Of a DNA stretch of 17,723 bases, positions 6,119-12,071 are shown one piece after another. Both the position numbers and the translations under genes were made by a program. This DNA comes from CAUYXJ01 sp963577065 (GTDB lineage: Bacteria > Chloroflexota > Dehalococcoidia > Tepidiformales > Tepidiformaceae). Each line of letters begins with the position of its first letter. Within the stretch, counting starts at the first letter, position 1. Under the pieces are notes generated by a model. The model made no database searches, was not told the origin of the DNA, and was given only the letters and a program-made list of their open reading frames with translations. The stretch covers positions 1 through 17,723 of the forward strand of contig CAUYXJ010000061.1 in assembly GCA_963577065.1 (NCBI GenBank), written 5' to 3'.

Positions 6119-6805
6119 ATGGCTTCAGTGGTCGAGCGGCACTTCGAGTCCGGCGAGGTCATCCTCCATCGCATGCCCTTCGTCGTGGAGAGCGGCGTGC
6201 TGCCGCCCCAGATCTGCGACGTAAAACCGATGGTGGTGGTCGAGGACGGTCCGGAGCTGATCTCACTGTTCCTGCCCGCTGGCACCCCGACGAAACTCTC
6301 GGTTCCGCTCACGAGAGGCCAGCGCCGGCCCTGGTTCGATGGCGAATCGAAGCTCGTGGACAGCACCTGGAGCCGCTGGAACGCGCTCTTCCTGATCGTC
6401 CCCGGCGAATGGCGCGCAACCTGGGCGTGGTGGACGCCCGACTGGGATTTCTTGGGCTGGTACGTGAACCTGCAAGAGCCGATTCGGCGCACGCCGGTCG
6501 GCTTCGATGTGCGCGATCTGCAGCTCGACCTCCTCGTCGACCCCGCGCGGCATTGGCAGTGGAAGGACGAGCTCGAGAGCTCGGTCGAGACCGGCGTCAT
6601 CTCAACCGCAGTCGCGGAACGGACCCGCGCGGAAGGCATCGCGGCGATCGCGGACGTCGAGGCTGGCGCCTGGCCCTTCACCGCGGAAATGAACGCTTGG
6701 CGCCCCGACGAAGGGTGGCCCGCCCCGACCCTGCCGAAGGTTCGCTTAGAGGGACTGTTGCATCTCTACGACGCCGAGCACTGGAGCGACCCAAAGCGGC
6801 TCTGA
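6119..6805 (+). CDS. DUF402 domain-containing protein (FomD/Ntdp-like barrel)
   Basis: 228 residues. The DUF402 core is clear in the middle: WTPDWDFLGWYVNLQEP, then RRTPVGFDVRDLQLDLLVDP, then WKDELE. This corresponds to the family pattern with conserved Trp-Tyr-x-Asn and Asp residues that bind metal and phosphate. Characterised relatives are a nucleoside di/triphosphatase (Bacillus Ntdp/YgaC) and the fosfomycin-cluster phosphatase FomD, so a nucleotide-phosphate hydrolase is a reasonable guess; the substrate is unknown. The C-terminal PAPTLPKVRLEG tail is common in actinobacterial and Chloroflexi members. ATG 6119 is supported by the -10-like box 7 nt upstream and by alignment with the upstream duplicate. 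It precedes two DinB genes on the same strand. Confidence 0.85.
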   Translation: MASVVERHFESGEVILHRMPFVVESGVLPPQICDVKPMVVVEDGPELISLFLPAGTPTKLSVPLTRGQRRPWFDGESKLVDSTWSRWNALFLIVPGEWRATWAWWTPDWDFLGWYVNLQEPIRRTPVGFDVRDLQLDLLVDPARHWQWKDELESSVETGVISTAVAERTRAEGIAAIADVEAGAWPFTAEMNAWRPDEGWPAPTLPKVRLEGLLHLYDAEHWSDPKRL

Positions 6806-6812
6806 GTCGCGG

Positions 6813-6818
6813 TAGAGT
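6813..6818 (+). promoter_or_regulatory. -10-like box TAGAGT upstream of first dinB-like gene
   Basis: TAGAGT ends exactly 6 nt before ATG 6825, in the 19-bp gap after the DUF402 stop. No Shine-Dalgarno sequence is visible. It may drive a leaderless transcript of the two DinB genes. Confidence 0.4.
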
Positions 6819-6824
6819 TCCCGC

Positions 6825-7364
6825 ATGACACTTACCGAGGGCGAGCTCTTCGCGCTCGATGTCGCGGACATCACGGAGCGCGCCGGCTGGGCCCGCGAAG
6901 GGGTCCTCGGTGCCATGAAGGCCGTCCCCGCGGAAGCGTTCCGACGCGACCCGGGCGATGGCTGGAGCTGCGGCGTCGTCGCCCGGCACGTGGCCGCGGC
7001 CGACGGTCACTGGACCCTCGCGCTGCTTCGCCTGATGGAAGCGAGTCCTGGCGAGATCGTCGACTTCGGTTCAGGCGAGGGCTCGCGGTGGCGCGAACTG
7101 AACGCCGAGGCAGACCGGCGAGCGGGCATCGTGGCGGGCGCGACGATCCCGACACCGTTCGCGAATTCCGCGGAAGCGGTCGCCGGTTTGGCGAGGGCAC
7201 GAGGCGAGTTCCTGCAGACCGTCGAGGCGCTCGAACCGGAGCACTTCCACATCCGCATGAAACAGCCCGATCCGCTGGGTACAGTCTCGCTCCGCTGGGT
7301 CCTGGAACACGTCATCGAGCACGACTGGGAGCACACCGTGCAGATCGCATCGCTGCCGCGATGA
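6825..7364 (+). CDS. DinB-like (DUF664/mycothiol-transferase fold) protein, paralogue 1
   Basis: 179 residues, four-helix DinB-fold. The family are metal-binding proteins with a His triad, some of which are bacillithiol or mycothiol S-transferases or isomerases. Here H55 lies in GWSCGVVARHVAAADGHW and the second part of the site lies in EHVIEHDWEH (H162, H166, H170), typical positions for the superfamily. No transmembrane or signal segment. It starts 19 bp after the DUF402 gene and its TGA stop overlaps the next ATG (ATGA), so the two DinB genes are translationally coupled. The downstream neighbour is clearly a tandem duplicate: both share AFxxDPGDGWSCGV and end QIASLPR. Substrate unknown. 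Confidence 0.85.
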   Translation: MTLTEGELFALDVADITERAGWAREGVLGAMKAVPAEAFRRDPGDGWSCGVVARHVAAADGHWTLALLRLMEASPGEIVDFGSGEGSRWRELNAEADRRAGIVAGATIPTPFANSAEAVAGLARARGEFLQTVEALEPEHFHIRMKQPDPLGTVSLRWVLEHVIEHDWEHTVQIASLPR

Positions 7365-7906
7365 GCGAGCGCGACGCGGATACGCTGCGACTCGACCTCC
7401 ACGACATCGTCTACCGCGCGAACCGCGCCCGGGGCGTGCTGCTACGCGCGATCGAAGCCGTCACAGACGAGGCGTTCCAGCACGACCCGGGAGACGGTTG
7501 GAGTTGCGGCGTCGCCCTCCGCCATGTTGTCTGGGTCGAGCACCACTGGACGCTGAAGCTGCAGGACCTCTGCGGGGCTGAACCCGGCGAGGTCGTGGCC
7601 TTCGGCGAGGATGTCGGCCCTCGCGCGGCGGAGATCGCCGCGGAGGCCTCGCGCCTCGCCGGTACCCCCGACTACGCGGGCGGCCTGGTCGGAGCTTTCG
7701 CGGACGCGCTGGAGGCGGTGGCTGCGCTGGGCGCTTCCCGAGCGGAGTTCCTCACCACCGTCGAGGCCCTAACGCCGCAGCACTTGCAGGTGCGCATGCG
7801 CGAGGCGCGGTCGTCAGAGGGCGCCGTCTCCTGCCGCTGGATCCCCGAGCACGTCATCGAACACGACTGGGACCACGCGGTGCAGATCGCGTCGCTGCCG
7901 CGATGA
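7361..7906 (+). CDS. DinB-like protein, paralogue 2
   Basis: 181 residues, starting in the ATGA overlap with paralogue 1. The same fold and metal site: H55 in GWSCGVALRHVVWVEHHW and H164, H168, H172 in EHVIEHDWDH. The frame is open far upstream (to 7088), but that part overlaps paralogue 1 and is not coding. The 3' ends of the two genes (7307-7364 and 7849-7906) are nearly identical at the DNA level, whereas their middles have diverged, which suggests tandem duplication with purifying selection or local gene conversion. Two different DinB subunits made in equal amounts could form a heterodimer; that is inference. The next gene again begins in an ATGA overlap. Confidence 0.85.
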   Translation: MSERDADTLRLDLHDIVYRANRARGVLLRAIEAVTDEAFQHDPGDGWSCGVALRHVVWVEHHWTLKLQDLCGAEPGEVVAFGEDVGPRAAEIAAEASRLAGTPDYAGGLVGAFADALEAVAALGASRAEFLTTVEALTPQHLQVRMREARSSEGAVSCRWIPEHVIEHDWDHAVQIASLPR

Positions 7907-8256
7907 AATTCGGGCGCATCCCCAAGCCAGAGCACTTCACCCTAGCGGTACGGACGCCGTTTCCGCCCGGTGAGGTGCTCCAATCGCTCTTCGGCTCGCT
8001 GCGGCCGCCGGAGGAGATGGAGCCGTGCGGCCCTACGCCGAAAGCGATCGACGCCCTGCTATCGACGCTTGGGCCGAACGACATCGCGGTCTTCGAGGTC
8101 GATTGGGGCGGGCGCGAGACTCGCGACCTAGTGCATCTCCTGGCGGATTTGCGGCCAGGCAACCAGGCCTGGTCGAACTCGCCCTACGTCTACTTCGCGC
8201 CGCGCCAGGCCGAGCGTCCTTCGCCCGAATCCGACTCCCCTGCACGTGCGACGTAG
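7903..8256 (+). CDS. Hypothetical protein
   Basis: 117 residues, beginning in the ATGA overlap with the second DinB gene, so it is very likely translated. I do not recognise a family. It starts MKFGRIPKPEHFTLAVRTPF, has a segment PNDIAVFEVDWGGRETRDLVHLLADL that looks like a beta strand followed by a helix, and ends in a Pro/Ser/Ala-rich tail. No signal peptide, membrane segment or Cys cluster. It is the last gene of the DUF402-DinB-DinB group and is convergent with an acyl-CoA dehydrogenase gene 20 bp away. No terminator is apparent in that gap. Confidence 0.6.
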   Translation: MKFGRIPKPEHFTLAVRTPFPPGEVLQSLFGSLRPPEEMEPCGPTPKAIDALLSTLGPNDIAVFEVDWGGRETRDLVHLLADLRPGNQAWSNSPYVYFAPRQAERPSPESDSPARAT

Positions 8257-8276
8257 GGAACGTCGAGGCCAAGCCG

Positions 8277-9449
8277 CTAAGACCGAGGCAGGCCTAACCC
8301 GCGGGTGGCGATGACATTGCGGTTCACTTCGCTCGTGCCGCCGGCGACGGTGTAGCTGGGCCCCGCGAGGGCCCAGCGCTCGACGCGGCCGCGGAGGGGC
8401 GCGTACGCACTATCGGGTTCGAGTTGGCCGGACATGCCGAGGACGCGCATGCCGGCCTGGCCCATCTGGCGCTGGAGCTCGGTGCCGAAAACCTTCGAGA
8501 TCGACGCTTCGTAGTTCGGGTTGAGGCCGTCGCTCTGCATCTGCGCGACGCGGTAGCAGAGCCAGCGGCCGAGCTCGAAGTCGATGCTGCGGGAGGCGAG
8601 CTCGTGGCGGATGTGGTGCGGGGTGGCGCCGCCGTCGCGTTCGCGCACGTAGGCGATGAGCGCTTCGAGCGTCGAGCGCGACATGACGATGCGGTTGATC
8701 GAGCTGCGCTCCTGATCGAGCGTCGCAGCGGCGACGTACCAGCCGCGGTTCTCCTCGCCGATGCGGTTGTCGATGGGGACGCGCACGTCATCGAAGAAGA
8801 CTTCGGTGAAGTGGGCGGCGTCCATCATGTTCACGAGCGGCCGGACGGTCACGCCGGGGCTGTGCATATCCAGGATCAGGTAGCTGATGCCGCGGTGCTT
8901 GGGCGCGTCGGGGTCGGTGCGGGCGAGGAGGATGCCCCAGTCGGCGTCCAGGGCCCAGCTCGACCAGATCTTCTGGCCGTTGACGACGTACTCGTCGCCG
9001 TCCCGGATGGCGCGCGTCTGGAGCGAAGCGAGGTCGGAGCCCGCCCCGGGCTCCGAGAACAGCTGGCACCAGCGCGAGTTGCCGCTGCCGAGGCCCGGCA
9101 GCCAGCGCTCTCGCTGGGCCGCATTGCCCTGTTGCATCAGCGCCGGTCCCGCGAGCCAGATGCCCTGGTCGTAGGCACCGGGGGCGCCGCTGGCGCTCAT
9201 CTCCTCCATGTAGATGGTCTGGGTGACGAAGTCGGCGCCACCGCCGCCGTGCTCCTCCGGCCAGCCCAAGGTCAGCCAGCCCCGTTCGGCGAGCTTTGCG
9301 CGGAACTCCCGCGTGAAATCGGCCTCCGCGGGCGTCATCTCTTCGCGATCGTTGCGCATGTCCCAGACGTCCGCGGGAAGCTCCGCGTCCAGGAAGGCAC
9401 GGAGCTCGTGGCGGAAGGCGGCCTGCGATGGGGAGTCGCGGAAGAGCAT
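8277..9449 (-). CDS. Acyl-CoA dehydrogenase
   Basis: 390 residues, full length for the family. The N-terminal helical domain begins MLFRDSPSQAAFRHELRAFL, WPEEHGGGGAD precedes the middle domain, and LFSEPGAGSDLASLQTRA is the FAD-binding signature of the middle beta domain. IDNRIGEENRGWYVA and MSRSTLEALIAYVRERD lie in the C-terminal helical domain. The end, YTVAGGTSEVNRNVIATRGLGLPR, is the classic terminal motif contacting FAD and the adjacent subunit. It oxidises an acyl-CoA with ETF as electron acceptor. It begins 9 bp after the peroxiredoxin stop and is the last gene of an apparent operon with enoyl-CoA hydratase and peroxiredoxin, consistent with consecutive dehydrogenation and hydration steps of a beta-oxidation-like pathway. 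Confidence 0.95.
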   Translation of the reverse strand: MLFRDSPSQAAFRHELRAFLDAELPADVWDMRNDREEMTPAEADFTREFRAKLAERGWLTLGWPEEHGGGGADFVTQTIYMEEMSASGAPGAYDQGIWLAGPALMQQGNAAQRERWLPGLGSGNSRWCQLFSEPGAGSDLASLQTRAIRDGDEYVVNGQKIWSSWALDADWGILLARTDPDAPKHRGISYLILDMHSPGVTVRPLVNMMDAAHFTEVFFDDVRVPIDNRIGEENRGWYVAAATLDQERSSINRIVMSRSTLEALIAYVRERDGGATPHHIRHELASRSIDFELGRWLCYRVAQMQSDGLNPNYEASISKVFGTELQRQMGQAGMRVLGMSGQLEPDSAYAPLRGRVERWALAGPSYTVAGGTSEVNRNVIATRGLGLPRS

Positions 9450-9458
9450 CGAAGGCCT

Positions 9459-9920
9459 CTAACTCCCGTTGAGCGCGCTCACCACTTCGAGCGCGTGGGG
9501 CGCGTGCGAATCGAAGTCGCGTGGTTCGATGTAGATGTCGCGCAGCACCCGGTCTTTGTCGATCACGAAGGTCGCGCGGTTATGGATACCGAAGTCTTCG
9601 TTGTAGATCTCGTAGTCGCGACCGGCCTGGTTCTTGGGAAAGTCAGAGAGGAGGGGGAACTCGAGCCCCAGCTTCTCCTGGAACTCACCGACGGCGGCGA
9701 AGGAATCAACGCTCACGCCCAGGACCTGGGCGTCGGCTTCCACGAACGCATCAGTGTGCTCGCGGAAGTTCGTCATCTCGGCCGTTCACCCCCCGGTGAA
9801 GGCGAGCGGATAGAAGGCCAGGACGATGTGCTTCTCCGGGAACGAGTCGAGCGTGACCTCCTCGCGGGCGTTGTTCAGCAGCGTGAACGCGGGGGCGGGC
9901 TGGCCGACGGTTGGTGGCAT
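9459..9920 (-). CDS. Selenocysteine-containing peroxiredoxin (AhpE/Bcp-like), TGA read as Sec
   Basis: 153 residues if the in-frame TGA at 9786-9788 is read as selenocysteine (U45). The full protein begins MPPTVGQPAPAFTLLNN, continues FYPLAFTGG-U-TAEMTNFRE, then LGVSVDSFAAVGEFQEKLG, FPLLSDF and FGIHNRATFVIDKDRVLRDI. The length and the PLAFTG and FPLLSDF segments resemble M. tuberculosis AhpE (153 aa), where the residue at U45 is the peroxidatic cysteine. T42 is the usual active-site Thr of the PxxxT/SxxC motif. There is no cysteine anywhere in the product, so this would be a 1-Sec enzyme needing an external thiol reductant. The start has an excellent Shine-Dalgarno AGGAGGT (9924-9930). Without recoding, a gene caller would report only 105 residues from ATG 9776, lacking the catalytic site. 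It lies between enoyl-CoA hydratase and acyl-CoA dehydrogenase genes. Confidence 0.88.
9737..9768 (-). promoter_or_regulatory. Candidate bacterial SECIS hairpin
   Basis: On the mRNA (minus strand) CUUCCGCGAGC pairs with GCGUUCGUGGAAG-type sequence to give 11 consecutive pairs (two G-U), closing a 10-nt loop ACACUGAUGC that may add one C-G pair. The stem begins 17 nt after the UGA and the loop about 28 nt after it, within the distance range I recall for bacterial SECIS elements. The first two loop bases are A and C, not G as the usual rule prefers. It lies inside the coding sequence, as bacterial SECIS must. Confidence 0.55.
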
Positions 9921-9923
9921 GGG

Positions 9924-9930
9924 ACCTCCT
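9924..9930 (-). promoter_or_regulatory. Strong Shine-Dalgarno of the Sec-peroxiredoxin
   Basis: AGGAGGT ends 3 nt before ATG 9920 on the minus strand. It fixes the start upstream of the TGA, and so is independent evidence that translation is meant to pass through TGA 9786-9788. Confidence 0.75.
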
Positions 9931-9977
9931 CTGGTCTCGTCCTTTAGGCTTTTTCTCTCGGCTTTTTCTTCTAGGCT

Positions 9978-10784
9978 CTACCGGCCTTTGAAGTTGGGCT
10001 CGCGCTTCTCCGTGAAGGCGCGCGGGCCTTCCTTCGCGTCATCGGTGGACTGGGCGAGCGTCATCGCCATCTGGGCGAAATCGAGATGCTCGTCGAACGT
10101 GAGGTGGGCGGAGCGGTAGACGAGCTTCTTCGCTAGCTGGATCGCGGTCGCGGGGCCGTTCGCGAGCTTGAGCGCGAATTCGCGCGTCCGCTCCATGAGC
10201 TCAGCGGCGGGGTGGACCGCGCTCACGTAGCCGATGCGGAGCGCCTCTTCGGCGTTGATCAGCTCGCCGCTCCAGATCAGTTCCAGCGCCTTCGCCGTTC
10301 CGACGATGCGGGGCAGCGTGTAGGCGCCACCGTCGCCGGGGATGAGACCCATGCGCACGTAGGCCATGCCGAAGCGGGCGCTCTCGCTGGCGAAGCGAAT
10401 GTCGGCCATCGATGCCATGTCCATACCCGCGCCGACGGCCGCGCCGTTGACCGCGGCGATGTACGGCTTCTCGAGCTGGACGAGCGCGCGCGGAATGGGG
10501 TGGACCCGGTCGCGAAGACTGTGCCGGCGTTCGGCCACCGACGCCTCGGTGCGAAGCACGCCCTCACCCCCCGCCTCCTGCGCGACGTCCATGCCGCTAC
10601 AGAAGCCGCGCCCCGCCCCGGTGAGGATGATGGCGCGCACGTCACCGTCCGCGTCGGCGGAGGCGATTGCCTCGCGCCACTCGCTCAGCATGAGGTCATC
10701 GAAGGCGTTAAGCCGCTCCGGGCGGTTCAGCGTGATCGTCGCAACCCCGTCGTCAACGTCGTAGAGGATGTGCTCGTAGGCCAC
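9978..10784 (-). CDS. Enoyl-CoA hydratase/isomerase (crotonase family)
   Basis: 268 residues, complete crotonase fold. ITLNRPERLNAFD near residues 17-29 and ILTGAGRGFCSGMDV (first oxyanion-hole segment) are followed by AAVNGAAVGAGMDMASMADIRFAS (second oxyanion segment), then MGLIPGDGGAYTLPRIVG. Hydratases of the ECHS1 type have two catalytic Glu residues, in the GCELAM and the following segments. Here the equivalents are Asp (GMDMAS and PGDGG), more like isomerases of the PaaG/ECI branch, so hydratase versus isomerase activity cannot be decided. The start is GTG 10784. TACAAT lies 6 nt upstream (minus strand) with no Shine-Dalgarno sequence, suggesting a leaderless mRNA. It is the first gene of the operon with the Sec-peroxiredoxin and acyl-CoA dehydrogenase. 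Confidence 0.93.
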   Translation of the reverse strand: MAYEHILYDVDDGVATITLNRPERLNAFDDLMLSEWREAIASADADGDVRAIILTGAGRGFCSGMDVAQEAGGEGVLRTEASVAERRHSLRDRVHPIPRALVQLEKPYIAAVNGAAVGAGMDMASMADIRFASESARFGMAYVRMGLIPGDGGAYTLPRIVGTAKALELIWSGELINAEEALRIGYVSAVHPAAELMERTREFALKLANGPATAIQLAKKLVYRSAHLTFDEHLDFAQMAMTLAQSTDDAKEGPRAFTEKREPNFKGR

Positions 10785-10790
10785 GGCGGG

Positions 10791-10796
10791 ATTGTA
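10791..10796 (-). promoter_or_regulatory. -10-like box TACAAT upstream of enoyl-CoA hydratase
   Basis: TACAAT on the minus strand ends 6 nt before GTG 10784 and starts 4 bp from a 70-bp heptamer array (10801-10870), which would therefore occupy the -35 region. This is the best match to TATAAT among the boxes in the window. Confidence 0.5.
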
Positions 10797-10800
10797 CGCG

Positions 10801-10870
10801 GCTGTTGGCTGTTGGCTGTTGGCTGTTGGCTGTTGGCCGTTGGCCGTTGGCCGTTGGCCGTTGGCCGTTC
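10801..10870. repeat. Perfect heptamer tandem array (GCTGTTG x5, GCCGTTG x4, GCCGTTC)
   Basis: Ten consecutive 7-bp units: five GCTGTTG, four GCCGTTG and a terminal GCCGTTC. The C/T change at the third base splits the array into two homogeneous blocks, a sign of expansion by slippage. It lies directly upstream of the operon starting at 10784. Related sequence in the opposite orientation occurs at 12359-12412 and within uvrC. Confidence 0.95.
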
Positions 10871-10877
10871 AAGAGGA

Positions 10878-11321
10878 CTAACGAGCCCGTTTACGGTCGA
10901 GTGTTCGGATGTCCCTCAGGTACTCGGAGACATCGGCGTCCATCGTCTCCGCGTACGCGAAGCCGAGGGCGGCGCCGACCTCTCGGGCGACGCGGCCGAA
11001 GAGCTCCGTCGTCGCGAAGAGGGCTGCCCAGTTCTCTTCGATCTTGGCGCCGACTAGGTCGCTTCGAGCTGCTGCCAGCGGTCGTCCGGGAGGTGGTGCT
11101 TGAGGCCGCGGCCGAGGTTGCCGGGCTTCTAGGACCAGTCCCGGTCGAGCTCGATGCGCCATTCGAGCATGCGCCGGAGGAGTTGCAGCTTCATAACGTT
11201 GTCGACCGAGTACCTCGCGCCCAGCAGGTCGTCGCGCCAGAGCCCTTTGGCAACGTAGTGCGTCTCCCACCAGAACTCCTCGATGACGTCGAGGTACTCG
11301 GCTTCCATCGGGCGGGCGGGG
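10878..11321 (-). pseudogene. Aminoglycoside 6-adenylyltransferase-like (ANT(6)/AadK) pseudogene, C-terminal part
   Basis: Reading the minus strand from 11321, PARPMEAEYLDVIEEFWW, then THYVAKGLWRDDLL, KLQLLRRMLEWRIELDRDWS, a TAG stop, then KPGNLGRGLKHHLPDDRWQQ. A one-base loss follows (expected LEATYVGA), and the neighbouring frame continues AKIEENWAALFATTELFGRVA to VSEYLRDIRTLDR and the TAG stop at 10878-10880. EFWW, YVAKGLWR, the Leu-rich helix and the ENWxALFxTxxLF segment are hallmarks of the ANT(6) family, which adenylylates streptomycin; environmental Chloroflexi have many diverged homologues of unknown substrate. The N-terminal half is not adjacent but found at 12072-12345. The gene is therefore broken by one stop, at least one frameshift and an insertion. 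Confidence 0.78.
11309..11321. repeat. Left copy of a 13-bp near-direct repeat bounding the insert
   Basis: CGGGCGGGCGGGG here and CGGGCGTGCGGGG at 12072-12084 match at 12 of 13 positions. Both encode the same PARP residues of the disrupted ANT(6)-like gene on the minus strand. This fits a target-site duplication made when the 750-bp segment between them was inserted. Confidence 0.6.
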
Positions 11322-12071
11322 AGACGGGGTCGCTGCCATACTCTGAGCCGAACCTGCGTATCGGAGAGCTCGTACGCGAAGAATCGGGACTCGCTGGGGC
11401 ATTGTCGGTGCTCTCGTAGTGCTCCTGTCGATTGCGTGCGGCGGAAGCGACGCGGGGCCCCCTTCTACTTCGACATCCGCGCCAACGGAGGTTTCGACTC
11501 CGACCGCCAGACCAGCCCCGACCGATACGCCCGAGCTGGCGCCCACGTCCAGTCCGACCCGGGAACCCACGTCAACTCTCACTCCACCGGTTGGCCCTCC
11601 CATCCGCATCGTGATCCCCGCGTGGGACGTCGAGGCGGCGATCGTTGCCGGCGGACTCGCAGAGGGGACGAATCAACTCGATTCGCCGCCCTTGTTGGAG
11701 GTGCTTTGGTACGAGATCTACGAGACCCCGGGGACCGGCAAGAACAGCTTCTTCGCCGGAGGAGGGATCGGGCGGGAGGCTGCAGGGCCGTTCGAGAATC
11801 TGTCCGAGTACCAGCCCGGCGACGAAATTGTGATCACCATGGAGAACGGGAGCGAGTTCAAATACGTGGTTGTTAGCAATACGCGCTACGACGTTGCCAC
11901 GATTCCCACTGGGGAACTTATCTACCCTACCGTCCCACGAGGCGAGGAGTGGATCACCCTCATCACATGGGGCGGGGAGTGGAGCGACGAACAACAGCGA
12001 TACCTCTCTCGTGACGTCGCGGTCGCTGCACGCCCATTTCCTTAGAGCCGGGACCTGAGTCGCGTCCAGAG
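11322..12071. mobile_element. ~750-bp insertion splitting the ANT(6)-like gene
   Basis: The segment is bounded by the 13-bp near-direct repeat (11309-11321 and 12072-12084). Removing it with one repeat copy joins YRAHIPARP directly to MEAEYLDVIEEFWW in the same frame, which is the expected ANT(6) order. The only gene within is the sortase-fold lipoprotein on the plus strand. I see no transposase, no clear terminal inverted repeats and no integrase site, so the mechanism is unknown; it could be a non-autonomous element or a recombination product. Confidence 0.55.
11347..12045 (+). CDS. Sortase-fold lipoprotein lacking catalytic His and Cys (possible pseudogene)
   Basis: From GTG 11419 the frame gives 208 residues. 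Upstream in the same frame, back to a TGA at 11344, lies RRIGTRWGIVGALVVLLSIACGG, a good lipoprotein signal peptide with lipobox SIAC. No ATG, GTG or TTG precedes it, so the start is unclear: a rare ATT/ATC start, or a 5' truncation. A Thr/Pro-rich spacer (about 40 residues) follows the Cys, then a sortase-like barrel: IRIVIPAWDVEAAIVAGGL, GTGKNSFFAGGGIG, YQPGDEIVITMENG, FKYVVVSNTRYDV, ITLITWGGEW and YLSRDVAVAAR. In class E/F sortases the catalytic His follows the 'xxAG' segment and the Cys is in LITC. Here they are Gly and Trp; only the Arg-like position (LSR) remains. It probably is not a transpeptidase. The gene lies wholly within the insert that splits the ANT(6)-like gene. Confidence 0.6.
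   Translation, partial: AEPAYRRARTRRIGTRWGIVGALVVLLSIACGGSDAGPPSTSTSAPTEVSTPTARPAPTDTPELAPTSSPTREPTSTLTPPVGPPIRIVIPAWDVEAAIVAGGLAEGTNQLDSPPLLEVLWYEIYETPGTGKNSFFAGGGIGREAAGPFENLSEYQPGDEIVITMENGSEFKYVVVSNTRYDVATIPTGELIYPTVPRGEEWITLITWGGEWSDEQQRYLSRDVAVAARPFP

Noticed and set aside
8424..9947. 507-codon plus-strand open frame across the acyl-CoA dehydrogenase and peroxiredoxin
   Set aside because: It is antisense to two clear genes and shows no protein family; long opposite frames are expected in G+C-rich coding DNA.
11283..11876. Alternative plus-strand frame of 197 codons over the sortase-like gene
   Set aside because: The frame at 11347-12045 gives a lipobox, a Thr/Pro spacer and sortase-like strands; the other gives nothing recognisable.
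11322..12071. Terminal inverted repeats of a transposable element at the insert ends
   Set aside because: I compared the two ends and found only scattered matches, too weak to call.
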